This document shows, in pieces, positions 23,813 through 28,671 of a stretch of DNA of 28,671 nt. This DNA is from Plakobranchus ocellatus (taxonomy: Eukaryota > Mollusca > Gastropoda > Plakobranchidae): assembly GCA_019648995.1 (NCBI GenBank), contig BLXT01003750.1:596232-624902 (forward strand), written 5' to 3'. The stretch's first letter is position 1; every line of letters begins with the position of its first letter. The notes under the pieces were generated by a model. The model saw nothing but the letters and a program-made list of their open reading frames with translations, was not told the origin of the DNA and made no database searches. The position numbers and the translations under genes are program-made.

Positions 23813-26800
23813 CCCACTTCTCTTAAATTCCTAATTTTCCTACCTGATACTCTTTGACACGTTTGTGAACAGCACGGTGTGTTTTTTCTGTGGAGTCTTT
23901 CAGGGCCCAGTAGTTCATGTCACTCCATCTAGCAATTTTCACAAAACCCTATGTTGCCAAATAGAAGAAAAAATAAGAATTGCGATAAATGTTCCACCTA
24001 ACTCAAAAATGGAAAAATGCTTCATTTTGTGATAAGATAATATATGTGATGCAAAATGAAGAGTCTTGTGATAGAAAAAGCAAACTATACAAAAGTGGCC
24101 GCTAATTTGAATTGAAAAATGATGGCCAATTAGTAAAGGACAATTACCAGTAATGTGAAAAAGAGTTGTTTTTTTTTTCAACTGTTTTCAACTATTTTGC
24201 TTTATATATTCTGTTGTGTGATGCCCGACAAACAATTCATTTTGTGTGGATGGCTCACAAATGATGTAATCTGATATTTTATCTCATACAGCAAAAAGAT
24301 TTCTCAATTTTTCTTTGGTCAGAACACAGAACTGTATGCATTATTTAGTGGTATTGGAAGAGGTATAATAATAAAAAAAATCTTTGCCCCCACTCTTTAA
24401 TTTGTACCACTAACCTTGAGCTGTTTCTCTATGGGTAACCTAAGCCTCTTGATCTCTGCCTCTATAGCAGGTTCATACTGCTTATAGAACTGATACACAT
24501 TCCATAACATATACAGAAGCTTTTCTGGGGATTGAAAGACAAGTAAGGGCTCATACACATATGGTTCTAAAGAATTGTATGTTGCAAATACACATTGAAA
24601 AGAAAGATATTTCATTTTCCTTCTTTACATTAAATGCTTTCTGAAAGTCTATCTCTGTATTCACTTTCACGACATTGTGGCTCATATTGATTTAAATATT
24701 CCGACTTTTGACTCATTTGGACTGGTCACCCTATGCAGCTACCCCAAAACCCGTTTACAGAAGTAAAAAAAAGAGCAAATCATATCTTCTTTGTCAAAGT
24801 TTACATTAAATTTATTGAGAAAGTCTTGCCTATCATGAGAAATGACTCTAAGGAGACAAAACTTTTCTAGAGCCTAAGACAAATATTAAACCCTTAATGA
24901 TATTAGTTCAATTTATTTTTCATAGATCTGGATCCTTGAAAATTATTGAGTAAGAGTTAAATTTTCAACAATGACAGGATAGTTTCATTGAACAATGTTA
25001 GATCATCTGCCAAATTGATCTATATTCATATATTTTAATCAATAATACTTAATTTTTAGTAGATGACATTTTGGAACTAAATATTTCCACTAGTTACAAG
25101 ACCTTTCAAAATTGTTGAGAAAAATTTTATTTCTAAAGATTCTAGGAATACGGTGTTGAACCATATTGTATTGTGAGAAATCAAGATAAAGAATAAGAAG
25201 TTAAGGATCAACTAATAACAATCCTAAGAAATATTGAAAAAAACTTTCAAGAACTGAACTGGAAAGCTATCAATATTCCTATAATGAATTCATTAAATTT
25301 GTCTTGCACATGAGACAAAATGAGACGCTTTGAAAAAGGAGCAAAAAGGGCAGAGGTCATTATTCACTTTTCAAACACACAAAAATTCTCATAATTTTGC
25401 AGATTTAATTAAGTTGAGATCTATGGTTGGCGCACTCCAGAAAGCTTGAAGCCTATCTTATGTAAAACTCCTCCTTCTGTGATGATATTTCAAGCATATT
25501 TAATTGGCCTTTTTTTTATATCAACAAAAGCTATAATTTTTGGATAAGGAAAATAACTAATTTTTGTTAACTATGATCATAATTCTACCATATATCATAC
25601 TCTGAAATAATAGAATCTTCACAGTCTTCTTATTGTGTGCTGATCACCAGCAGGACAAATTTGAATAATATAATCAATATTGTATCCCTTGTCTTTAATG
25701 ATTCCCCACCATTTAAAGATAGACCTAGGCCTTGAATGCGAAAGAATGGTTCCACAGGCTACCGTTTAATGTCCCCTAGCTTCTATGAGGATCAACCACA
25801 TAAAGAATTAAAGTGAACACACACACACACAGAGGCATGCATGCATGCCCAAACACACACATTGAATTTATATCTGAATTCAATTAAGATGTCATTTTTT
25901 TCTGAAAGTTGTTTTGTCATCCACATAAGTGTTTCTATTTTTAATTAGGAAACTGTTGACGTTTCATTTTCAATCACCACTGCATAATATCTCTCCTTTG
26001 GAAATTTCAGGCATTTGTTTTATTTGAACTATTATCGTAGGTGGATTTTATTTCTGTTTCAACTTGCATACTTATATCAGATGGTGACCATAGCAATAAT
26101 GGATTAAAAGATCAATGCAAATTTTGGAGAAAGTTTGTTAAAAATACCTTGTGCTGGGTGTTCATGCCAATGAAGCAATTGGCAGTGAAAGGCAAATAGC
26201 ATTCTTAGACGCACTGAAAACTCGCCCAAAGTTGAACTTTCCATAAACTTCTTTAGGGCAGTTAATATTTCAGATGTGGTGCTCTGATGGTGACACAACA
26301 AAGGCAAAAAAGTTAAATCTCACAATACTGAATTGCATGAAGTAGAATTTTGATATTTGAAACAGGTCTAGATTAAAAGAAAAATCCTGTTTTTGGTGTA
26401 TAAAACTCTTGCGAAAATTTACATTTAATATAAGAAATAAATAATCACTGAAAAACTTTGATGTAAAAAAGAATACAATTTTTAATCTTCAAAACAAATT
26501 TAGGCAAATAAAAGCAGGAAAATGTATTGAAATTATTGTCAATTTACCAAAAACTGAAATCGTTCCTCAAAATCTTAAGAAAACAACAACAGCAATAACA
26601 ACAATAAAACTTACTTTAACAATCTGAAACAAATATTCTTATCGTTGCTGTAATCTAGCATTCAGAGTGAAGTATCTTTAAGAGCAAGACCCATACCTTG
26701 TCCATGTCCTCAGATTTTAAAAAATCTGCAATAAGTTGGTGTAGATGAAACCACCAGTGGCTAGCCTTGGCTTTGCTTTTTAATTCTTCACGCTCTAGGG

Positions 26801-27860
26801 AGTTCTTCCAACAGCTACAGGGTAGAATATTTTTTTTTTTTTAGTAATTTAAACACAAGAGATAATTAACTAATTAAATGCTAACAAAATTCCATATTTT
26901 TGTAAAGGATATTTAGCCATTAAAAAAAAAAAAAAAAGCAATCAAGAATATTAAAGAACTTCTCCCTTGAATGAATTTTTACAAATTCAACTCAAAATTC
27001 AAGGATTGAGTTTTCTTGTTCATCAGAAATAGAAATTAAGGATACAGATATGTCAACTAATACCTGACAAAGAGCACCGATCAAAGACTATATCAGGGAT
27101 GATTCAAATCTTTAAATACTAAAAACCACTCTCATTGACAAAAAAAAGAGGTTTTAAGAATACACTGATAAACTCTTTTGTGCTTCTTTAAATCCTGGAC
27201 AATTTTACTGTCAGATTTTCAGACAAGCAAAAGAAATTTTAGAGGTAAGTGCTGACAGAACCCAAATGTTGACCATCCTCAATAAAGACTAATAAAAAGA
27301 GACAAATGTAGTAGGCTTTAAAATGGGCTTTCATTTGCAAAAATATCAGTATTGCCCTTTCTGGAAAAAAATCCTCCTGAAATTATAACTGGACTGAAAA
27401 CACTTCATCAGGCTGTACAAAAAAAAAAATGATAAAAATAAGATTTGTACTCACTATAGGAAAAGATATCTTGGTGTATAAACTCATTAAAAAAAAAAAA
27501 AAAGATAAAGCAAAGCCATTAAACATTTTAAGTGCTCTACTTAAGATCTGATTTTGTAAAGGGTTTTTTTTTTTTTGGATTATGGAAAAGTAATTGATAA
27601 AGAATGGCATAATGTATGTAAGCATTAAATACTTACTCAATCAGAATGCTTAAAAATCATGAATGACTCTAAAAACTCAATTTGCTTATCTTGGCCATCC
27701 TGTTAACACAAGAGATTAAAAAGCAAAGGACTAACTAGACAAGATTAGCTACAGGTGAATCTTACCTTAATTCAAGCTTTCTCCACTCCACAATGACAGC
27801 TGTGATCTCAGCCAGCTGAGGTGAAAGGGAAACAAAAGATGCTGCATTGCTTTCCCAGTC
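2884..27860 (-). CDS. MDN1: Midasin (MDN1/Rea1), internal part of a multi-exon gene
   Basis: Twenty-two exons on the minus strand join into about 1085 codons, open throughout. Midasin is a dynein-like AAA+ ATPase of the nucleolus and nucleoplasm that strips assembly factors (the Ytm1/WDR12 complex and Rsa4/NLE1) from pre-60S particles. Seen here: helical linker sequence (exons 1-18, about 884 codons), then an Asp/Glu-rich stretch (exons 19-22, about 201 codons). The latter contains midasin hallmarks such as GGGIGEGEGTKDVSDQIE, NAIEMSEDFQGKLHD and DKEMGEADG...LQERMWG. Human midasin is about 5,600 residues, so this is about one fifth of the protein. The AAA ring lies upstream of the window and the MIDAS domain downstream of it. 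All chosen introns are GT-AG. Phases agree except at the exon 10/11 junction. Identification rests on recalled family sequence, not a search. Confidence 0.95.
3055..3755 (-). other. Intron between MDN1 exons 21 and 22
   Basis: This intron is 701 nt and AT-rich, with nothing recognisable. Confidence 0.9.
3756..3913 (-). CDS. MDN1: MDN1 exon 21 of window (acidic region)
   Basis: This exon has two completing nucleotides plus 52 codons. The acceptor is GCTGACAG and the donor is AAG|GTTGTT. It encodes a D/E run (EKDEDDNDDDDEAEKDED), then MDKEMGEADGQQDHLQERMW and GSEDEDENDEKK. The (D)KxMG....(A/Q)..L.ER.WG motif is a midasin acidic-region landmark. Confidence 0.97.
3914..4712 (-). other. Intron between MDN1 exons 20 and 21
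   Basis: This intron is 799 nt, with A- and T-rich runs and no further features. Confidence 0.9.
4713..4848 (-). CDS. MDN1: MDN1 exon 20 of window (acidic region)
   Basis: This exon has 45 codons plus 1 nt in phase 0. The acceptor is TTTTAAG and the donor is CGG|GTAAAT. It encodes LEEAKRPDQVEAAEESENQ, then NAIEMSEDFQGKLHDQEDT. The IEMSEDF.GK.HD motif is conserved in animal midasins. The codon G|AG joins exon 21 in phase. Confidence 0.97.
4849..5600 (-). other. Intron between MDN1 exons 19 and 20
   Basis: This intron is 752 nt. It contains NNN plus a poly-C tract (5430-5449) and A-rich runs. No other features. Confidence 0.9.
5430..5449. repeat. N gap and poly-C tract
   Basis: NNN at 5430-5432 followed by 17 C, then an A-rich stretch. 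It lies about 150 bases downstream of exon 19 in the transcript direction. Confidence 0.95.
5601..5738 (-). CDS. MDN1: MDN1 exon 19 of window (start of acidic region)
   Basis: This exon has exactly 46 codons in phase 0. The acceptor is TTTTAG and the donor is CAG|GTAAGA. It encodes GFCIPPELSEEMEGEGATEF, then GGGIGEGEGTKDVSDQIE and TEDQ. The glycine/glutamate block with KDVSDQIE is the most diagnostic midasin motif in the window and marks the entry to the Asp/Glu-rich tether between linker and MIDAS domain. Confidence 0.98.
5800..5818. repeat. Poly-C tract with N, followed by A-rich tract
   Basis: A C run interrupted by one N at 5803, then a 14-base A run. On the transcribed strand this is an A/T-to-G-rich transition about 62 bases upstream of exon 19. 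Confidence 0.95.
6226..6935. mobile_element. MITE-like element with imperfect inverted ends, TTAA-type
   Basis: The left end GGGCATGTACTGTCAAATA (from 6226) and the reverse complement of the right end (from 6935), GAACATGTAGGGTCAAATA, agree at 15 of 19 positions. They are bounded by CTAA (6222-6225) and TTAA (6936-6939), consistent with a decayed TTAA target duplication. The interior contains ACCATCTTGGAT and TTTTGAGAAAACGG, resembling the element at 20056-21367. Length is about 710 bp, without transposase. It looks like an older relative of the same broad class. Confidence 0.6.
7215..7520 (-). CDS. MDN1: MDN1 exon 18 of window (end of linker)
   Basis: This exon has exactly 102 codons in phase 0. 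The acceptor is TTTTCAG and the donor is AAG|GTGTGT. It encodes ILAKLSTIMDNLNRM, a polar variable loop, then VQVLLRCQPLVVAFSSLVES and KLLSVLLAIFTELAQK. The last motif followed by GFC at the start of exon 19 is the conserved end of the midasin linker as I recall it (LAQKGFC). Confidence 0.96.
7521..7874 (-). other. Intron between MDN1 exons 17 and 18
   Basis: This intron is 354 nt and AT-rich. No feature was seen. Confidence 0.9.
7875..7954 (-). CDS. MDN1: MDN1 exon 17 of window (linker)
   Basis: This exon has two completing nucleotides plus 26 codons. The acceptor is CTTCTAG and the donor is AAG|GTATCA. It encodes ELLDAHLSQHLLEKEKKIIK, then DLNCSK, an amphipathic helix linking the acidic end of exon 16 to exon 18. 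Confidence 0.9.
9027..9083. repeat. Small hairpin with 10-bp perfect arms
   Basis: CTTGCAACAA (9027-9036) and TTGTTGCAAG (9074-9083) are exact inverted arms. Each is followed by a similar GTAAAA word, so the pair also reads partly as a direct repeat. Confidence 0.55.
9480..9900. other. GC-richer island with overlapping open frames, unidentified
   Basis: Composition rises to roughly half G+C, with CpGs, inside an AT-rich intron. On the minus strand frames are open at 9496-9837 (113 codons) and 9599-9889 (96 codons); on plus at 9633-9815 (60 codons). None shows a domain I recognise. It could be a fragment of a retrocopied transcript, a captured exon, a piece of a mobile element, or a nested noncoding RNA. 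It is not midasin sequence as far as I can tell. Confidence 0.4.
11542..11631. repeat. Stem-loop of about 90 bases
   Basis: GGCATTGGTGGCAAG (11542-11556) pairs with CTTGCACCACCAATGCC (11615-11631) with a two-base bulge. The loop itself holds GGTCCA twice and the palindrome CCATATGG. It lies in the intron about 130 bases downstream of the exon 16 donor and is more GC-rich than its surroundings. Confidence 0.7.
11758..12278 (-). CDS. MDN1: MDN1 exon 16 of window (longest exon, linker)
   Basis: This 521-nt exon has an ATTTAG acceptor and an AAG|GTAAGT donor. It has one completing nucleotide, 173 codons and 1 nt. It starts ADIQCVSSTLEVYESFVATI, has a serine-rich low-complexity piece (SEDECGSSSNSS), then KQGFCLWWKNLERAFILTER. 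It ends in a locally acidic run (SQAKQEENKTEQEDE). In the vertebrate protein the equivalent place also carries an acidic run before the helix that follows. The glutamate codon G|AG joins exon 17 in phase. Confidence 0.93.
12279..13276 (-). other. Intron between MDN1 exons 15 and 16
   Basis: This intron is 998 nt. It contains a poly-T run (12482-12499), a poly-A run (12879-12900), an N gap (12901-12904) and a long (TA)n tract to about 12960. Confidence 0.85.
12879..12960. repeat. Poly-A, assembly gap and (TA)n microsatellite
   Basis: A 22-base A run, four N, then about 25 TA units. The N marks an unresolved repeat length in the assembly. (TA)n of this length can extrude cruciforms. Confidence 0.95.
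13277..13347 (-). CDS. MDN1: MDN1 exon 15 of window (linker, short)
   Basis: This exon has 23 codons plus 2 nt in phase 0. The acceptor is CTCTGCAG and the donor is AAG|GTAACT. It encodes ALYKLVLQEQDKIDSLLGKA, then ILG and a split arginine joined to exon 16. Support is from splice sites, open frame and phase on both sides. Confidence 0.9.
13508..14136. repeat. Dispersed repeat, copy 1 (about 0.6 kb)
   Basis: Collinear with 22216-22825 in direct orientation. Both copies begin near GACATGCCTACCCTTGA and end near a TAG(T/C)TCAT(T/A)ATTATCA word. No long open frame is conserved. Terminal inverted repeats and target duplications are not evident by eye, so the family is unknown. Confidence 0.8.
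14143..14190. repeat. Hairpin with 13-bp perfect arms
   Basis: TAACACAACAAAA (14143-14155) and TTTTGTTGTGTTA (14178-14190) are exact inverted arms with a 22-nt loop. The hairpin lies immediately beyond the end of dispersed repeat copy 1. Confidence 0.75.
15227..15430 (-). CDS. MDN1: MDN1 exon 14 of window (linker)
   Basis: This exon has exactly 68 codons in phase 0. The acceptor is GTGTAG and the donor is CAG|GTAAGT. It encodes LTTQLSQGLGQFLLLLDSCP, then a proline-rich section (PYPSPFPAERLAPSALW), then GDPNWQQCFEKTQ. The proline-rich break between helices is typical of this linker part. Confidence 0.93.
15431..16002 (-). other. Intron between MDN1 exons 13 and 14
   Basis: This intron is 572 nt, with A-rich tracts near 15690-15715. 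No coding signal was seen. Confidence 0.9.
16003..16087 (-). CDS. MDN1: MDN1 exon 13 of window (linker)
   Basis: This exon has one completing nucleotide plus 28 codons. The acceptor is GAGCAG and the donor is TTG|GTAAGT. It encodes KLLHSLKALDDSSSNMFLPP, then QSQSREWL. The MF.PPQ segment is recalled as conserved in midasin. Confidence 0.93.
16088..16721 (-). other. Intron between MDN1 exons 12 and 13
   Basis: This intron is 634 nt and AT-rich, with nothing recognisable. Confidence 0.9.
16722..16837 (-). CDS. MDN1: MDN1 exon 12 of window (linker)
   Basis: This exon has 38 codons plus 2 nt in phase 0. The acceptor is TTCCTCAG and the donor is CAG|GTGATT. It encodes ELSMADIQRCRGFIAHLGHL, then YLKQKARL and VNSYLYL. 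The I.RC(R/K)GF..HL pattern following YFYR of exon 11 is conserved in midasin. A split arginine (AG|A) joins exon 13. Confidence 0.95.
16838..17431 (-). other. Intron between MDN1 exons 11 and 12
   Basis: This intron is 594 nt and AT-rich, with nothing recognisable. Confidence 0.9.
17432..17582 (-). CDS. MDN1: MDN1 exon 11 of window (linker; 5' edge uncertain)
   Basis: The donor is AAG|GTTATA, phase 0. It encodes KMTFPYLVYLYPHFC, then KLWSGCENYFYRCISRY, then AQFASAIGNPSK. The LW..CE.YFYR...R pattern is a strong midasin signature. The frame stays open back to 17607, where an AG at TACTAAG would start an exon beginning TTGACCGG and add about eight codons. That start needs the previous exon to end in phase 1, but exon 10 ends in phase 2. 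The edge at 17582 uses a weak CTGAG acceptor and is chosen only because it keeps the frame. Confidence 0.85.
17583..17994 (-). other. Intron between MDN1 exons 10 and 11
   Basis: This intron is about 390-412 nt depending on which exon 11 acceptor is used. No obvious microexon was identified by eye. Confidence 0.6.
17995..18088 (-). CDS. MDN1: MDN1 exon 10 of window (linker)
   Basis: This exon has two completing nucleotides plus 30 codons plus 2 nt. The acceptor is TTTTTTTAG and the donor is CGA|GTAAGT. It encodes LSYRKGLTGSAFQSLSDALE, then MPPLNLNPHH. GLSYRKGL directly after LFK.L..IG is conserved in midasin. The exon ends in phase 2, which conflicts with the most obvious start of exon 11. 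Confidence 0.92.
18089..18435 (-). other. Intron between MDN1 exons 9 and 10
   Basis: This intron is 347 nt and AT-rich. No feature was seen beyond splice sites. Confidence 0.9.
18436..18532 (-). CDS. MDN1: MDN1 exon 9 of window (linker)
   Basis: This exon has 32 codons plus 1 nt and starts in phase 0 after CTCTTCAG. The donor is TTG|GTGAGC. It encodes NSEKEKQKSEARSINLRKRK, then GLAELFKYLALIG. The E.QKSEAR...(K/R)RGL..LFK.L..IG pattern is a strong midasin signature. The glycine codon is split and continues into LSYRKG of the next exon. Confidence 0.97.
18538..18677. repeat. Degenerate tandem repeat, about four units
   Basis: There are four units resembling GAAAATTACAGGAACATTATAGTTACAG, starting near 18540, 18577, 18619 and 18649. 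Spacing varies (about 30-42 bases). The array begins within a few bases of the exon 9 acceptor. Confidence 0.75.
19040..19057. repeat. (CT)n simple repeat
   Basis: A run of CT dinucleotides 67 bases from the exon 8 donor, purine-rich (GA) on the transcribed strand. Confidence 0.9.
19125..19174 (-). CDS. MDN1: MDN1 exon 8 of window (linker, very short)
   Basis: This exon has two completing nucleotides plus 16 codons. The acceptor is GCCATAG and the donor is ATG|GTAAGA. It encodes ELIQEMQDLHGLQVDM after a split glycine. The pyrimidine tract is poor, but phase fits both neighbours and the sequence runs straight into NSEKEKQKSEARS, a recognisable midasin segment. Confidence 0.88.
19175..19557 (-). 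other. Intron between MDN1 exons 7 and 8 (contains a foldback)
   Basis: This 383-nt intron carries a 46-bp-arm inverted repeat at 19356-19470. Confidence 0.9.
19356..19470. repeat. Long imperfect foldback (46-bp arms, 23-nt loop)
   Basis: The arms are 19356-19401 and 19425-19470, and 42 of 46 positions are complementary by my count. They include an uninterrupted core, TGACCCAAATTTTTT against its complement. The spacer is 23 nt. In the midasin pre-mRNA this would form one long hairpin inside a 383-nt intron. It could be a tiny MITE, a decayed element, or a hairpin-RNA (miRNA/siRNA-like) precursor. Confidence 0.85.
19558..19714 (-). CDS. MDN1: MDN1 exon 7 of window (linker)
   Basis: This exon has 52 codons plus 1 nt and starts in phase 0 after TGCAAAG. 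The donor is CAG|GTAAGT. It encodes SDISEFIKDFNLLKRAPKLF, then KKMTTHLKKLL, and ends SFT plus a split glycine. The polypeptide is a basic amphipathic helix series typical of the linker. Confidence 0.92.
20415..20440. repeat. Short hairpin within the TTAA element
   Basis: ATTTGTAAA (20415-20423) and TTTACAAAT (20432-20440) are perfect inverted arms around an A-rich loop. Confidence 0.6.
20637..20702 (-). CDS. Small ORF inside the TTAA element (21 codons, unknown)
   Basis: The minus-strand ATG at 20702 sits in a favourable context (GAAAATGG). It opens a 21-codon frame beginning MAERKRVQLEELERAEGG, a charged, helix-prone sequence, and ends at TGA 20639-20637. It may be the first coding exon of a gene or of a lost transposase, or a chance frame. 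No clear donor site was seen directly after it. I do not recognise the peptide. Confidence 0.3.
   Translation of the reverse strand: MAERKRVQLEELERAEGGLSY
20800..20925 (-). promoter_or_regulatory. Promoter-like segment upstream of the small ORF
   Basis: Read on the minus strand, the segment holds an ETS-type core (CCGGAA on plus at about 20904-20909), a CCAAT box (ATTGG on plus at about 20855-20859, next to GGCGG) and an E-box CAGCTG (about 20808). No TATA box is evident. These sit about 100-210 bases upstream of the ATG at 20702. Composition is more GC-rich than the surroundings. This is inference from motif spacing only. Confidence 0.3.
21762..21917 (-). CDS. MDN1: MDN1 exon 6 of window (linker)
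   Basis: This exon has exactly 52 codons in phase 0. The acceptor is TCTTAAG with a good pyrimidine tract, and the donor is ATG|GTATGA. It encodes YILSQPAQSMFSDAVSDLVV and continues to KLNQAQEM. Less conserved than its neighbours; support is from frame, splice sites and phase on both sides. Confidence 0.88.
22216..22825. repeat. Dispersed repeat, copy 2 (about 0.6 kb)
   Basis: This segment aligns collinearly and in the same orientation with 13508-14136. Shared words include GACATGCCTACCCTTGA, GGAACATCAAGGG, AAGTTCCAATTA, TTTAGGACAGGGG, AGAATTCAATTTTACT, TGATGCATTCTTTTCA and TAGACTCATCAAAGATA (some with one difference). By eye the identity is moderate, with several small indels. No open frame spans it. 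This is probably an old non-autonomous mobile element of unknown family. Confidence 0.8.
23591..23611. repeat. Short perfect hairpin (8-bp arms)
   Basis: ATTCTGGA and TCCAGAAT are perfect inverted arms around a 5-nt loop. They lie in a moderately GC-richer patch (23440-23660) that also contains GGCATGTC, the reverse complement of the GACATGCC at the start of the dispersed repeat copies. Confidence 0.6.
23844..23948 (-). CDS. MDN1: MDN1 exon 5 of window (most conserved linker exon)
   Basis: This exon has exactly 35 codons in phase 0. The acceptor is ACATAG and the donor is CAG|GTAGGA. It encodes GFVK, then IARWSDMNYWALKDSTEK, then THRAVHKRVKEYQ. The pattern (F/V)VK.A(R/K)W.D.N.(W/Y)(A/S)L(K/R).S..K(T/S)HR is one of the best-conserved midasin linker motifs and anchors the gene identification. 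Confidence 0.97.
23949..24414 (-). other. Intron between MDN1 exons 4 and 5
   Basis: This intron is 466 nt and AT-rich. An 80-codon open frame on the minus strand at 23939-24181 overlaps it and the edge of exon 5, but shows no family features. Confidence 0.85.
24415..24524 (-). CDS. MDN1: MDN1 exon 4 of window (linker)
   Basis: This exon has two completing nucleotides plus 36 codons. The acceptor is CCCCAG and the donor is AAG|GTTAGT. It encodes KLLYMLWNVYQFYKQYEPAI, then EAEIKRLRLPIEKQLK. The segment I.RLR.PIEK.LK followed by FVKIARW in the next exon is a strongly conserved midasin stretch. Confidence 0.96.
24525..26147 (-). other. Intron between MDN1 exons 3 and 4
   Basis: This intron is about 1.6 kb, AT-rich and without a visible coding exon. 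It contains a (CA)n tract followed by alternating GCAT at about 25816-25860. No transposon ends were recognised. Confidence 0.75.
25816..25860. repeat. (CA)n / (GCAT)n simple repeat
   Basis: A CA dinucleotide run at about 25816-25830 is followed closely by a self-complementary GCATGCATGCATGC block and another short CA run. This is an intronic microsatellite. Confidence 0.9.
26148..26283 (-). CDS. MDN1: MDN1 exon 3 of window (linker)
   Basis: This exon has 45 codons plus 1 nt and starts in phase 0 after ATCAG. The donor is AAG|GTATTT. It encodes STTSEILTALKKFMESS, then TLGEFSVRLRMLFAFHCQLL. The LGEF..RL.ML.AFH pattern is a conserved midasin linker signature as I recall it. The codon G|AA links it to exon 4. 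Confidence 0.94.
26284..26696 (-). other. Intron between MDN1 exons 2 and 3
   Basis: This intron is about 413 nt and AT-rich. It contains the 39-nt segment 26457-26495 that reappears exactly at the window's right edge. Confidence 0.8.
26697..26814 (-). CDS. MDN1: MDN1 exon 2 of window (linker)
   Basis: This exon has one completing nucleotide plus 39 codons. The acceptor is CTGTAG and the donor is AAG|GTATGG. It encodes CWKNSLEREELKSKAKASHWW and onward to SEDMDK. The W-rich positions and the E/K helix fit the midasin linker just after the WRKLEL motif. Confidence 0.93.
26815..27765 (-). other. Intron between MDN1 exons 1 and 2
   Basis: This intron is about 950 nt and AT-rich, with poly-A/poly-T runs (about 26924, 27420, 27488 and 27562). 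I see no coding sequence or transposon ends. Confidence 0.8.
27766..27860 (-). CDS. MDN1: MDN1 exon 1 of window (linker)
   Basis: This exon has 31 codons plus 2 nt and starts in phase 0 after a TTCTCAG acceptor. The donor is AAG|GTAAGA. It encodes helical linker sequence ending in IVEWRKLEL, which matches the vertebrate midasin segment I recall as IIQWRKLEL. The split serine codon (AG|C) joins it to the next exon, giving WRKLEL-S-CWKNSLE. Confidence 0.93.
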
Positions 27861-28671
27861 CTGAGAACACACATAAAAAAATTCAACTACAATTGGGAAC
27901 TTTTCAATATTAAAAGGAGAAACCATAACAATTTGAAAAAAAATGCTTTCATTTCCTGGCTATCATTACTTAAGCAAACATGCCAAATCTCAGAATGCAG
28001 TCAAGGACTTTGCAAGAGATGACAGGGCTAACAATTTTTTTTTTCCAAATCTTCTCTTCTGTGTCTACCAGCACCAACTGGGTAGTCAGATCTACAAATT
28101 AATAAAAGTAATTCCAATAAGAAAAGTGAAAGAAATCTTTCTAACAATGCAAGCTGCAAATAAATCTGGACCTTATTCTTGTCGATCTTAAAATCTACCC
28201 AAGTAAAATAAATAAATTCAATAATTGCCTCAAAAGTTAGAATCTTTTTTCATTCAGTTTTGATAGATAAATTTGTTGAATAAATGTACCACATTTATAT
28301 TAAACTCACTACCATAAAATGCCTCAGTCTCAAACAATAGATTGAATATTTTGTCGCAACAAAAATCAGAGATCCGTTCTGACTACAACTAGAAGTAATT
28401 GTCAAACAATTTGCCTAGCGAACTGTTACATCACAAACAGCACTTTATAAACTAAGTGCTAGATTACATGTAGTAATTATCATCTATATCCTGCTAACTT
28501 TTATGCTTCAATTGCAACCCCAAAAGTTGGCTCAGATTACATATATCACACATTATAAACATTTGGCTGTTAAGGCTCTGGTGAGACAAAATTCTTAATT
28601 TGAAAAAACAAAGAAAGGTTTCATATTTTTTTTTTGATGTAAAAAAGAATACAATTTTTAATCTTCAAAAC
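27861..28671 (-). other. Intron (partial), 5' side of the visible gene part
   Basis: No exon with midasin-like coding sequence was found here. The stretch is AT-rich, with an 83-codon plus-strand open frame at 27943-28191 that shows no recognisable motif. The final 39 bases repeat 26457-26495 exactly. Confidence 0.6.

Larger units (their letters stand above)
21918..23843 (-). other. Intron between MDN1 exons 5 and 6
   Basis: This intron is about 1.9 kb. It holds the second copy of the dispersed repeat (22216-22825), a short hairpin at 23591-23611, and a poly-A run near 23790-23812. No exon was seen. Confidence 0.8.

Noticed and set aside
24780-25330. Recurrent ATTGAGAAA-like words suggesting a tandem array
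   Set aside because: The spacing is irregular and the words are short and AT-rich. This is consistent with base composition.

Overview
This is an AT-rich (roughly two-thirds A+T) eukaryotic window with one recognisable protein-coding gene, split into many short exons. It holds no bacterial-type operons, rRNA, tRNA or CRISPR that I can see. The long homopolymers, (TA)n, (CA)n and (CT)n tracts, N-filled poly-C gaps, transposon-like repeats and GT-AG introns point to an animal nuclear genome. Words such as TAGGCCTA and degenerate ATCTAGAT strings recall mollusc or other marine-invertebrate genomes. That taxonomic guess is weak.

The gene is midasin (MDN1/Rea1), the giant AAA+ ATPase of 60S ribosome biogenesis. 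It lies on the minus strand across almost the whole window. I could assemble 22 exons from 27860 down to 2884, totalling about 3255 nt (1085 codons). Splice phases agree at 20 of the 21 junctions. Exons 1-18 (27860 to 7215) encode the late, mostly helical part of the linker. Exons 19-22 (5738 to 2884) encode the beginning of the Asp/Glu-rich region. The N-terminal extension, the six AAA modules and the early linker lie beyond position 28671. The rest of the acidic region and the C-terminal MIDAS domain lie to the left of position 1.

Layout from left to right: 1-2883, long intron without visible exons; 2884-5738, four acidic-region exons, the third of which in this direction reading leftward is flanked by two poly-C/poly-G tracts; 6226-6935, a MITE-like element; 7215-7954, two linker exons; 7955-11757, a long intron containing an unexplained GC-richer island (about 9480-9900) and a stem-loop; 11758-19714, eleven exons with repeats between them, including one copy of a roughly 0.6-kb dispersed repeat and a strong foldback in a 383-nt intron; 20056-21367, a 1.3-kb TTAA-flanked terminal-inverted-repeat element that carries a promoter-like segment and a small ORF; 21762-27860, six further exons; 27861-28671, intron to the window end, where the last 39 bases repeat a segment at 26457 exactly.

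I see no second complete gene and no obviously new multi-gene system. The observations most worth checking are the TTAA elements and the promoter-like cargo, the intronic foldback, the splice-phase conflict around 17432-18088, the poly-G tracts flanking the 5601-5738 exon, the GC-rich island, and the exact repeat at the window edge.
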